Assembly (NCBI GenBank): GCA_019638355.1
Contig: JAHBTY010000004.1
Location: 310,001 to 374,000, forward strand
Origin: Cyclobacteriaceae bacterium
GTDB lineage: Bacteria; Bacteroidota; Bacteroidia; Cytophagales; Cyclobacteriaceae
Length of the DNA: 64,000 nt
Direction: 5' to 3'
The position numbers and the translations under genes are program-made. Under the pieces are notes generated by a model that saw only the letters and a program-made list of their open reading frames with translations, searched no databases and was not told the origin of the DNA. Every line of letters starts with the position of its first letter. Positions within the stretch are counted from its first letter, which is position 1. Below are positions 40,979 to 49,096 of this stretch, piece after piece.

Positions 40979-42268
40979 TTACATTTTCACTCGTTCCATT
41001 TTTGGAGCCAGTAAATGCATGAGCAACCACGCAAACAAGTAGGCAAAGCCACAGATCAGAAACAAGATATTGTAACCGGTGGTAATATTACCCAGTAGTT
41101 TGTAATGATTAAGTAGGTGGCCAACCACCAATGGAAATAAGAACGAACCAATGGAGCCAGCCATACCACCAATACCTACTACCGAACTAACGGCTTTCTT
41201 CGGAAACATGTCGGATGTGGTTGTAAAAATATTAGCACTCCAGGCTTGGTGTGCCGCTACAGCCAAACTCATAAGCGCTACTGCACCCCAAATGTTATCA
41301 ACAAAGCGGGCGGTCATTATAGGCATAACACTGAAAGCAAATAACAGCATTGAAGTTTTTCGGGCTTTAAATACAGGCCAACCTTTCTTAATTAACCAGG
41401 AAGAAAGATAACCACCTCCAATACTGCCAATAGTGCAAGCTGTATAAATAACAGCCAGTTGAAGGTTGGGTTTCCTGAAATCAACACCATATACTTCGGT
41501 AAAATACGATGGCAGCCAAAACAAAAGAAACCACCACACCGGATCGCTAAAGAATTTACCCAGAATAAACGCCCATGTTTGTCTTATTCCCAAAAGCTTT
41601 ACCCACTTAATTGGTGTAGATTCTTCTTGTTGTTCGTCTTCATCGCTGTGAATGTATTTATATTCCTCAGGTGATAATCGTTTTTGCCGGGAAGGAATCT
41701 CATAAAAAATGAACCAAAAGATCAACCACACAAAACCTACCAACCCTGTCCAGATAAATGCTTCTTCCCAACCGTATGCACCGAGTATCCACGGCACCAA
41801 TAATGGTGCTACCACCGCACCAATGTTAGTTCCTGAATTAAAGATACCCGCAGCCAAAGCCCGTTCACGTTTTGGAAACCACTCGGCAGTGGCCTTTATA
41901 GCCGTTGGAAAATTCCCGGCTTCACTAATTCCTAAAAATGCACGCATAAAACCAAAGCCGGCAGTGGTGCGAACAAAGGCATGCCCAATAGCAGCAATAC
42001 TCCAGAAAAACACCGAGACAGCATACCCCATTTTTGTTCCCACCCAATCCACAACCCTACCAAAAACCAAATACCCCAACGCATACGCGGCACTAAAAGC
42101 CATTACAATGTTGCTGTAGTCTATTTCGCTCCAATTAAATTCTTTTTCGAGTACAGGTTTGAGTAAACTCAACACCTGGCGGTCGATATAATTTATAGTA
42201 GTTGCTGCAAACAGTAATGCACATACTACCCAGCGATAGTTAGACCAAGGTTTATCAGTTTTATTCAA
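40979..42268 (-). CDS. MFS transporter, hexuronate (ExuT)-type
   Basis: 429 residues with about 12 membrane segments. The N-terminus INYIDRQVLSLLKPVLEKEF, GRVVDWVGTKMGYAVSVFFW and FPTAIKATAEWFPKRERALA, plus FNSGTNIGAVVAPLLVPWIL, are typical of the anion:cation symporter family that imports hexuronates such as glucuronate or galacturonate. It precedes... the SDR gene of the same strand starts at 43224 and ends at 42400, so the SDR is transcribed first. A pathway of hexuronate uptake and reduction is plausible. Confidence 0.9.
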   Translation of the reverse strand: MNKTDKPWSNYRWVVCALLFAATTINYIDRQVLSLLKPVLEKEFNWSEIDYSNIVMAFSAAYALGYLVFGRVVDWVGTKMGYAVSVFFWSIAAIGHAFVRTTAGFGFMRAFLGISEAGNFPTAIKATAEWFPKRERALAAGIFNSGTNIGAVVAPLLVPWILGAYGWEEAFIWTGLVGFVWLIFWFIFYEIPSRQKRLSPEEYKYIHSDEDEQQEESTPIKWVKLLGIRQTWAFILGKFFSDPVWWFLLFWLPSYFTEVYGVDFRKPNLQLAVIYTACTIGSIGGGYLSSWLIKKGWPVFKARKTSMLLFAFSVMPIMTARFVDNIWGAVALMSLAVAAHQAWSANIFTTTSDMFPKKAVSSVVGIGGMAGSIGSFLFPLVVGHLLNHYKLLGNITTGYNILFLICGFAYLFAWLLMHLLAPKMERVKM

Positions 42269-42399
42269 TGTTGATAATAGTTAATGGATAATACCTTATT
42301 TATACTGTTTGCCTATGTTTATTTGAAGCTACCCTGCTTGGCTAAATACATAAACCATTTACTAAGGACTAAGGACTAACAACTACGGACTAATTATAT

Positions 42400-43224
42400 T
42401 TAAACGCCACCATAGGCACTAAATGCACCATCAACAGGTACTACAATCCCGGAAACAAATTTCGAGGCATCTGAACAAAGCCAAAGTAATGTACCGCTTA
42501 ATTCATCCGGTTCACCAAAACGACCGAAGGGAGTTCCGCGAATAATCAATTGGCCACGCTCGGTCAGGCTACCATCTGCGTTGGTTAGCAGATTGCGATT
42601 TTGCTCCGTGAGAAAAAATCCTGGAGCTATAGCATTAACACGAATACCTTCACCAAATTTTTTTGCCATCTCAACCGCCAGCCATTGCGTAAAGTTACTG
42701 ATAGCCGCCTTTGCCGCTCCATATCCCAACACACGCGTAAGTGGACGAATGGCTGTCATGGATGAAATATTGATAATAACTCCTTGTTTTGATTCCGAAA
42801 GGGGTTTACCAAAAATCTGTGTGGGCAATAGTGAACCTGTAAGGTTAAGGTCAACCACACTCCTGAAATCATCTATCTTTAAATCGAAGATGGTTTTATC
42901 CGGCATTACCACGGCCCCGGGCATATTGCCGCCAGCGGCATTTATCAGAATATCGATCTTACCAAATTGTTTCAACACAATTTCTCTGGCCGTAATCAGT
43001 TGTTCAGTAGATAATACATCGGCCGAAATACCCATAGCCCTACCTCCGCTACTATGGATAGCGGAAGCTAATTGATCGGCAGCGTCTTTTCTCCTTCCGA
43101 TTATTACAACAACAGCACCGGCATTTGCCAACGCTTTGCACATAGCATTTCCCAATACTCCGGTACCACCTGTAACAACAGCAACTTTTGACTTGAGTGA
43201 AAATAAACTCTCCAGATACGACAT
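42400..43224 (-). CDS. SDR-family oxidoreductase, D-mannonate oxidoreductase type
   Basis: 274 residues. NAD(P)-binding motif VVTGGTGVLGNAM (16-28), NAAGG (95-99), catalytic Ser near 154-155, Tyr168 and Lys172 (GYGAAKAAISNF). The sequence opens SYLESLFSLKSKVAVVTGGT, which is characteristic of the SDR enzymes annotated as D-mannonate oxidoreductase (fructuronate reductase) in Bacteroidota. It would interconvert D-fructuronate and D-mannonate in hexuronate breakdown. The next gene is the ExuT-type transporter. UxuA is not in this window. Confidence 0.85.
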   Translation of the reverse strand: MSYLESLFSLKSKVAVVTGGTGVLGNAMCKALANAGAVVVIIGRRKDAADQLASAIHSSGGRAMGISADVLSTEQLITAREIVLKQFGKIDILINAAGGNMPGAVVMPDKTIFDLKIDDFRSVVDLNLTGSLLPTQIFGKPLSESKQGVIINISSMTAIRPLTRVLGYGAAKAAISNFTQWLAVEMAKKFGEGIRVNAIAPGFFLTEQNRNLLTNADGSLTERGQLIIRGTPFGRFGEPDELSGTLLWLCSDASKFVSGIVVPVDGAFSAYGGV

Positions 43225-43384
43225 TGGAATACGATTAATTTAGATTTTGTAAAAATTTAGACCTACAAGGTGTAAAAATGTTCTACAAAATTTGCGTATT
43301 CACCGATTTATTTTGGCAAACTCTTTTGAAGTACACGGCTTGCCCTTTAACTTTATTGCCTTAGGATTGACTAACGGTGGGCGC

Positions 43385-46300
43385 ATGCAGAAACTTTTAC
43401 TAACGTACTTATTTTTATTTCCAATTTACGCTTTCAGCCAGTTAACTATTTCTGGTAAAATTACAGCCTCAACCGACCCCACAGGATTACCCGGTGTAAA
43501 TGTTACTATTAAAGGAACCACACAAGGCACCATCAGCGATATAGAAGGACAATATTCGATTGTTGCACCGGCTGATGCAATTCTGGTATTTTCATTTGTG
43601 GGCTACAGAACACAAGAAATTTCCATATCCGGAAAAATCAGGATTGATGTTTTATTAGAAGAAAATACGCAACAACTCAGCGAGGTAATAGTTACCGGAT
43701 ATGCTACGGTTTCAAAGCGGGATTTAACCGGCTCAATAGCTTCTATTAAAGCCGACAAGTTCAAAGAGATTTCTATAAATGGTGTTGACCAGGCGTTGCA
43801 AGGTCAGGTTGCCGGAGTTCAGGTAACGCAATCAAGCGGTACACCTGGTGGTGGTATTGCAGTGCGAATAAGAGGATCTACCTCCATTAGCGCTGGCAAT
43901 AGGCCCTTGTTTGTAGTAGATGGAATTCCGGTTGAAACCGGAAGTTTATCGGCCCGCAATTTTGGTGGACAAACCGATAACGCATTAGCGATGATTAATC
44001 CTAACGACATTGAATCGATGCAAGTGTTGAAAGATGCCTCAGCTAAAGCCATGTATGGATCAAGAGCTTCGAATGGTGTAGTAATTATTACAACCAAGCG
44101 TGGTTCAAAAAATACAAACACAAAAATTTCATTGGATGTGCAACGCGGTGTTATCGACCCTGTAAACACACTTAAATTATTAAACTCAACTCAATTACTT
44201 GAACTGCAACGCGAAGCAGCCACCAATGCGGGTGAAAACCCAGAGGCACTGGGATTAATACCAGGTATTACCAACGGCATAAGTACCGATTGGCAAGACG
44301 AAGTTTTAAGAAGGGGCATCATGCAGCAATATCAGGTAGCTGTAAGCGGTGGCGATAACAACACCACTTTTTATGTAAGTGCCAACTATCGTAACGAAGA
44401 AGGTGTACAGCTAAACAATAGCTTTGAACGCATGGGTGCTACATTGAATTTTGATCAGCAAGTTTCCCGAAAAATAAATATTGGAACTAACCTAACATTA
44501 TCGCGCACGCTTAATAATCGTGTAAAAGGCGATAATTTTTTAGATGGCGTTTATTCGGGTGCCATTAAAAGTTTACCCTATTATGTGCCGTACGATGAAA
44601 ACGGCAAGTTGATTGGCCCCGGTTCGGGTATGTATGCCGGGTTTCCCAATTTTAACCCGGTAGCACAAGCGTTGTTACCACGCTTTGAAACACTTACACT
44701 TAAACTTATTGGCGGATTAAACGCTACCTACGAAATTAAACCTAACCTTCGGTTGAAGGGCCAGGTAAGTGTTGACTATAACGATATAACGGAAGACCAG
44801 TACGAATCATCTCAAACTGCCATTGGTGGCTTTTTACCCAGCGTAGGCGGACAAGGTTATGGTGTATTTATTGCCCAGGCGGCAACAAACATGGTTTCAA
44901 ACCTTACATTATCGTACAATAAAAAAAATTCTGACAAGCATGCATTTAGTGCATTTATTGGTACCGAAGTTTTTAGAACATTCTATAATGGTGGCAGTGT
45001 GCAGGGGCGCATATTCCCCAGCGATGATTTTACTTATATAACTTCGGCCGGAATAGTGGATGCCGGCTCTTCATCCAAGTCGCCACCCGGAGGTCTGTTT
45101 TCAATTTTTGCAGAAGGTAGATATGATTTTGACGACCGGTTTTTAGTTACCGTGGGTATGCGTACCGATGGCTCATCTAATTTCGGGCCCAACTACCGGT
45201 TTGGTTATTTTCCGGCTATATCAGCAGGGTGGCGCATTTCACAAGAAGATTTTTTCAATTCACAAGCTATTACCGATCTGAAATTAAGAGGCAGTTATGG
45301 CTTTACCGGCAATGAACGGATTGCTGCGTTTCAGTTTCTGGGCTTATGGAGTGCTGCTACCTATAATGGCAATTCAGGAGTAGTACCGTCCAGTACGGCC
45401 AATCCAAACATCAAATGGGAATCGACCCGCGAAATAAATTTGGGTGCTGACCTTGAACTTTGGCAAGGCCGATTACAAACTTCATTGGAAATTTATCACA
45501 ATAAAACATCCGATCTTTTACTAAACCGACCCTACCCTTTTACCACCGGTTTTGGAGGCATACCCGATAACATTGGCGATATGGAAAACAAAGGCCTGGA
45601 ATGGAGTGCTACTTCCGTAAACATTGACAAAGCCGTACGGTGGACAACCACTATTAATCTCTCTAAAAATTTAAATAAAGTACTTTACCTGGCTGACTCT
45701 ATTCCGTTATACCGGGGTTATTCTGCCGAAGGTGTGGACGCAACCAACATAATTAAAGAGGGACATCCGTTAGGTACATTTTGGGGATTAAATTACCTCG
45801 GTGTAAACCCGGCAACCGGCAATGCTATTTATGAAGACCGAAATGGTGATGGACTAATCAATAATTCGGATGCCATGGTTATTGGAAATGCGCAACCTAA
45901 ATGGATAGGCGGCATTACCAACACAATTAACTATAAACGATTTGATGCCTCCATCTTTTTTCAGTTTTCGTACGGAAATAAAGTGTTGAACTTTACGAAG
46001 GCAACATTGGTAAACATGGGGGCCGATTTGCAGAGCAATCAATCAATAGAGGCGTTGCGCAGGTGGCGCAAACCAGGTGATATTACCGATGTACCCCGTT
46101 ATGAATTAAACAGTACGCTCAACAACTTGCATAGTAACCGGTTGTTGGAAGATGCCTCCTACCTACGGTTAAAAAATTTAAGCCTCGGTTACTCTTTACC
46201 ACCTAAGCTGACACAACGCTGGATGATTGACCAGGCCCGCATTTACATAACAGCAACCAATTTATGGACACTGACGAAATACACCGGCTCCGATCCTGAA

Positions 46301-46402
46301 GTAAGTACGCTGGACGGCTCCACCGCTGCACAAGGAATTGACTTTTTTACACTGCCACAGGTACGCACAATTTCGATGGGCTTAAACATTACATTGCGAT
46401 GA
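43385..46402 (+). CDS. SusC/RagA-family TonB-linked outer membrane protein
   Basis: 1005 residues from the ATG at 43385, where a signal peptide begins (MQKLLLTYLFLFPIYAFSQL); an upstream in-frame opening to 43292 lacks a signal and is rejected. CarboxypepD_reg-like domain (about 20-105), plug (about 115-230, with GVDQALQGQVAGVQVTQSSG, IRIRGSTSISAGNRPLFVVD-like segment and YGSRASNGVVIITTKRGSKN), then a 22-strand-type barrel ending in RTISMGLNITLR. It works with the SusD lipoprotein encoded next (4-nt overlap) as a substrate import complex driven by TonB. The presence of peptidase rather than glycosidase genes around it suggests a protein/peptide substrate. Confidence 0.96.
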   Translation: MQKLLLTYLFLFPIYAFSQLTISGKITASTDPTGLPGVNVTIKGTTQGTISDIEGQYSIVAPADAILVFSFVGYRTQEISISGKIRIDVLLEENTQQLSEVIVTGYATVSKRDLTGSIASIKADKFKEISINGVDQALQGQVAGVQVTQSSGTPGGGIAVRIRGSTSISAGNRPLFVVDGIPVETGSLSARNFGGQTDNALAMINPNDIESMQVLKDASAKAMYGSRASNGVVIITTKRGSKNTNTKISLDVQRGVIDPVNTLKLLNSTQLLELQREAATNAGENPEALGLIPGITNGISTDWQDEVLRRGIMQQYQVAVSGGDNNTTFYVSANYRNEEGVQLNNSFERMGATLNFDQQVSRKINIGTNLTLSRTLNNRVKGDNFLDGVYSGAIKSLPYYVPYDENGKLIGPGSGMYAGFPNFNPVAQALLPRFETLTLKLIGGLNATYEIKPNLRLKGQVSVDYNDITEDQYESSQTAIGGFLPSVGGQGYGVFIAQAATNMVSNLTLSYNKKNSDKHAFSAFIGTEVFRTFYNGGSVQGRIFPSDDFTYITSAGIVDAGSSSKSPPGGLFSIFAEGRYDFDDRFLVTVGMRTDGSSNFGPNYRFGYFPAISAGWRISQEDFFNSQAITDLKLRGSYGFTGNERIAAFQFLGLWSAATYNGNSGVVPSSTANPNIKWESTREINLGADLELWQGRLQTSLEIYHNKTSDLLLNRPYPFTTGFGGIPDNIGDMENKGLEWSATSVNIDKAVRWTTTINLSKNLNKVLYLADSIPLYRGYSAEGVDATNIIKEGHPLGTFWGLNYLGVNPATGNAIYEDRNGDGLINNSDAMVIGNAQPKWIGGITNTINYKRFDASIFFQFSYGNKVLNFTKATLVNMGADLQSNQSIEALRRWRKPGDITDVPRYELNSTLNNLHSNRLLEDASYLRLKNLSLGYSLPPKLTQRWMIDQARIYITATNLWTLTKYTGSDPEVSTLDGSTAAQGIDFFTLPQVRTISMGLNITLR

Positions 46403-47781
46403 GACAAACCCATACAACCAACACACAACTTCATCGGTTTATCTGCTTAATAATAGTTACAACCGTACTATCCTGCAATTCCATACTGGAGCCAGAACCA
46501 ATCGATTTACTAATTGATGATATTGTACTGAACGAAGCCAAAGATGTACCATTGGTTGAGATTGGCATGTACAGTGCCTTCCGGCCTATTATCCCATCGG
46601 TAGTAATTGCAGGTGATTTTACAGCCGATATGTTAGTGCACAACGGTACCTTTTCGCAATACCGCGAATTAGGAACCAAGCAAATCACTTCAGCCAATGC
46701 ATCTGCTACTGCGTTATGGGGTTCGATCTATAACTTAATTTACCTCACCAACTTTGTAATAGAACGATTACCCGAAGTACCAGGAGTTAGGTCGGTAGAT
46801 CGTAACCGGGTTATGGCTACGGCACATTTATTAAGAGGCTACACTTACTTTATTGCCTTGCAAACTTATGGTGGAGTTCCGCTGGTAACCGGAACTTCTA
46901 TAGAGTTGAACCGCAATGTGCCCCGTGCAACCGAAACCGAAATTTTACAATTGATCGAATCTGATTTTACTGCTGCACAAGATAAACTTCCGGATGCGCC
47001 CGTAAATGCAGGTTTTGCTGGTAAGCAAGCCTTACATGCTGCATGGGCAAAGTTCCATATTTACCAGGGCAATTGGACGGAGGCTGCTGCCTTTGCAACT
47101 AACGTTATTAACTCCGGGCTTTATCAGTTGGAAACTAATTTTAGCACACTTGTAACTACTGATTTTACCCGCGAGGCGATTTTTGAAATGGGTTACACGC
47201 TGAACGATGATCCCGGCACAAGTACTACCATCGGATTGAACAACTTATTTGTTGGCCGAAGGGAAATCATTCCATCTAACCAAACCGTGTTGGCCCTTGC
47301 CTCGGCCGAATCGGGTGATCGGTTTGTTTCTATAAAATTTGATGCAAACAATCTGAAAGGAAACGATAATGGCTGGTCAGTTGCTAAATACGGTACAGCC
47401 GATGAAAACAATAACAACGTGATTGTATTTCGGTTAGCCGAAATGTACCTGATACGGGCCGAAGCCCGCGCCCGAATAGGAAACGTGAGTGGCGCCAACA
47501 GTGCTACAACTGATTTAAATGTTTTGCGAACGCGCGCCAATGCACCAACCATAGGCACTGTTACACAAAGTCAAATGTTAACACTTATTGAAAATGAGCG
47601 CGTGTATGAATTAGCTTACGAAGGCCACCGGTGGTACGATTTAGTGCGCACCGGGCGCGTAGCCGTTGTAATGCCAGCCTTTAATAGTAATTGGCGCACG
47701 GCCTACGAACGTTGGCCTATTCCGCAGCGCGAAATACAATCCAATCCGGCATTAGTTGGTAACCAAAACCCCGGCTACTAA
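46399..47781 (+). CDS. SusD/RagB-family substrate-binding lipoprotein
   Basis: 460 residues. Lipobox LSC (Cys26). SusD helices: LWGSIYNLIYLTNFVIERL, ATAHLLRGYTYFIALQTYGG (a TPR-like pair), AWAKFHIYQGNWTEAAAF and the C-terminal RLAEMYLIRAEARARIGN and ERVYELAYEGHRWYDLVRTG. It caps the SusC barrel at the cell surface and opens to load substrate. It overlaps susC by 4 nt and the following lipoprotein gene by 1 nt. Confidence 0.97.
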   Translation: MRQTHTTNTQLHRFICLIIVTTVLSCNSILEPEPIDLLIDDIVLNEAKDVPLVEIGMYSAFRPIIPSVVIAGDFTADMLVHNGTFSQYRELGTKQITSANASATALWGSIYNLIYLTNFVIERLPEVPGVRSVDRNRVMATAHLLRGYTYFIALQTYGGVPLVTGTSIELNRNVPRATETEILQLIESDFTAAQDKLPDAPVNAGFAGKQALHAAWAKFHIYQGNWTEAAAFATNVINSGLYQLETNFSTLVTTDFTREAIFEMGYTLNDDPGTSTTIGLNNLFVGRREIIPSNQTVLALASAESGDRFVSIKFDANNLKGNDNGWSVAKYGTADENNNNVIVFRLAEMYLIRAEARARIGNVSGANSATTDLNVLRTRANAPTIGTVTQSQMLTLIENERVYELAYEGHRWYDLVRTGRVAVVMPAFNSNWRTAYERWPIPQREIQSNPALVGNQNPGY

Positions 47782-48566
47782 TGAGCAAGCTTTACACCAT
47801 ACTAAGTTTGTTGATAGCAGCTGTGCTTTTACAAGGCTGCGAAACTGAACCCATTCTTTTTAAAGGCCCCTATCATGTTAGGTTTACCAACGCCACCGAA
47901 ACACAACGCGAAAGTTTTAGTAAAACTATTAAACTTGAAGTGCACCTTGCTGCACCGGCACGCGAGCAAGACATAACCGTTCAATACTCTATTGGAGGCT
48001 CGGCACGCGAAAATGTAGATTACAGAATTATGGGAACCCGCGGCTCATTAACCATTCCCAAAGGTCAATACTTTGGTTATCTCGAACTGCAGCTGATTAA
48101 TAACGCAAATAATATTCTACGCTCTCAAGATGTAGTGTTTACGATTACCGCTGTTAGTGATAATGAACTTGCCGTTGGGCAAGGATTAGCCGGTATTGGT
48201 AAATCATTTACATATACCATTTTAGATGATTGTGTACTGGGTGGTTTCTACTATGGCACTCGTGGTACGTTTACAATACCTGTGCGCGACATAACCATAA
48301 CAAGTTCAGACTGCGAAAACTACCGGTTATCAAACTGGAATATTGACATTTTCGATTTTTCAGATCCTCTTTCGCTTCAGTTTACCGATAACTTTGACAA
48401 TACAATAACAATACCCGAACAGGAACAACCCGACTTTCCACCTACCTTAGCCACCATCAGGGGTACTGGCATTGTTAACCCGATTTCGCGTCAAATTACG
48501 TTTACGGTTGTGCTGGTGGATTTTACAGGACAACCAACCATTACGTTTAACCTCTTCCCCGATTAA
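47781..48566 (+). CDS. Calx-beta-like surface lipoprotein of the SusCD operon
   Basis: 261 residues. Lipobox LQGC (Cys20). The mature part has a Calx-beta-like beta-sandwich (KTIKLEVHLAAPAREQDITV, then YSIGGSARENVDYRIMGTRG and SLTIPKGQYFGYLELQLIN, then RSQDVVFTITAV) followed by a second beta domain. Cell-surface binding of the operon's substrate is a reasonable inference by position. It overlaps SusD by one base. Confidence 0.72.
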   Translation: MSKLYTILSLLIAAVLLQGCETEPILFKGPYHVRFTNATETQRESFSKTIKLEVHLAAPAREQDITVQYSIGGSARENVDYRIMGTRGSLTIPKGQYFGYLELQLINNANNILRSQDVVFTITAVSDNELAVGQGLAGIGKSFTYTILDDCVLGGFYYGTRGTFTIPVRDITITSSDCENYRLSNWNIDIFDFSDPLSLQFTDNFDNTITIPEQEQPDFPPTLATIRGTGIVNPISRQITFTVVLVDFTGQPTITFNLFPD

Positions 48567-48568
48567 GT

Positions 48569-49090
48569 ATGAAAACAGTAAAGTACATAGTAACAATATT
48601 GGTGCGAGAATTAAACCCTGTACTTACATTTTCGCTTATCGTCATAACCGTATTAGTTATTGGTTGCTCCGAAGAAATTAAACCTTCGCCCTATACCTAT
48701 TCGCAGCTTTTCTCAGGAAAGAATCAAAAGACGTGGGCATTTAAAAGCATTGTACTATGGGAAAAGGGTAAGTCCGATACAAACCTTTCCCTGATTAGCT
48801 GCATCAGTGATGACCTTTATATTTTTTATGCCGATGCAGAAAAGAAATATGAAATAACCAATGGTGCCACCAAATGCGCAGCTGACGAGCCTGACATTGT
48901 TCTTACTGATACCTGGTCATTTGTAAACGGTGGCGCAACACTTAACATCGTAATTCCTTTTTTAAGCGACCTGACTTTGCCCTATATAGTACGCGAGGTA
49001 AGCGCTTCCAATATGGTGCTGGAAATCTTTATAAATGAATCCAATACCCAAAGTTATCGCATGGCGTTTCAATCAACCAGTGAAAATTAA
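48569..49090 (+). CDS. Hypothetical lipoprotein of the SusCD operon
   Basis: 173 residues. Lipoprotein-type N-terminus with VIGCSEE (Cys33); the hydrophobic stretch before it is long (about 18-32) and the first 17 residues are polar. The mature domain (QLFSGKNQKTWAFKSIVLWE, and later WSFVNGGATLNIVIPFLSDL) is lipocalin-like in pattern. Two cysteines (SCISDD, TKCAADE) may pair. It is 2 nt from the gene before and 6 nt from the M43 peptidase gene after it. Confidence 0.65.
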   Translation: MKTVKYIVTILVRELNPVLTFSLIVITVLVIGCSEEIKPSPYTYSQLFSGKNQKTWAFKSIVLWEKGKSDTNLSLISCISDDLYIFYADAEKKYEITNGATKCAADEPDIVLTDTWSFVNGGATLNIVIPFLSDLTLPYIVREVSASNMVLEIFINESNTQSYRMAFQSTSEN

Positions 49091-49096
49091 ACTGAT

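Noticed and set aside
42361-42392. ACTAAGGACTAAGGACTAAC-like simple repeat before the SDR gene end, considered as a CRISPR-like or iteron array.
   Set aside because: The units are only about 7-8 bp, imperfect and few; it looks like a short simple-sequence tract.
43292-43384. Extended N-terminus of the SusC-type protein.
   Set aside because: The added 31 residues do not form a signal peptide, whereas the ATG at 43385 starts one directly.
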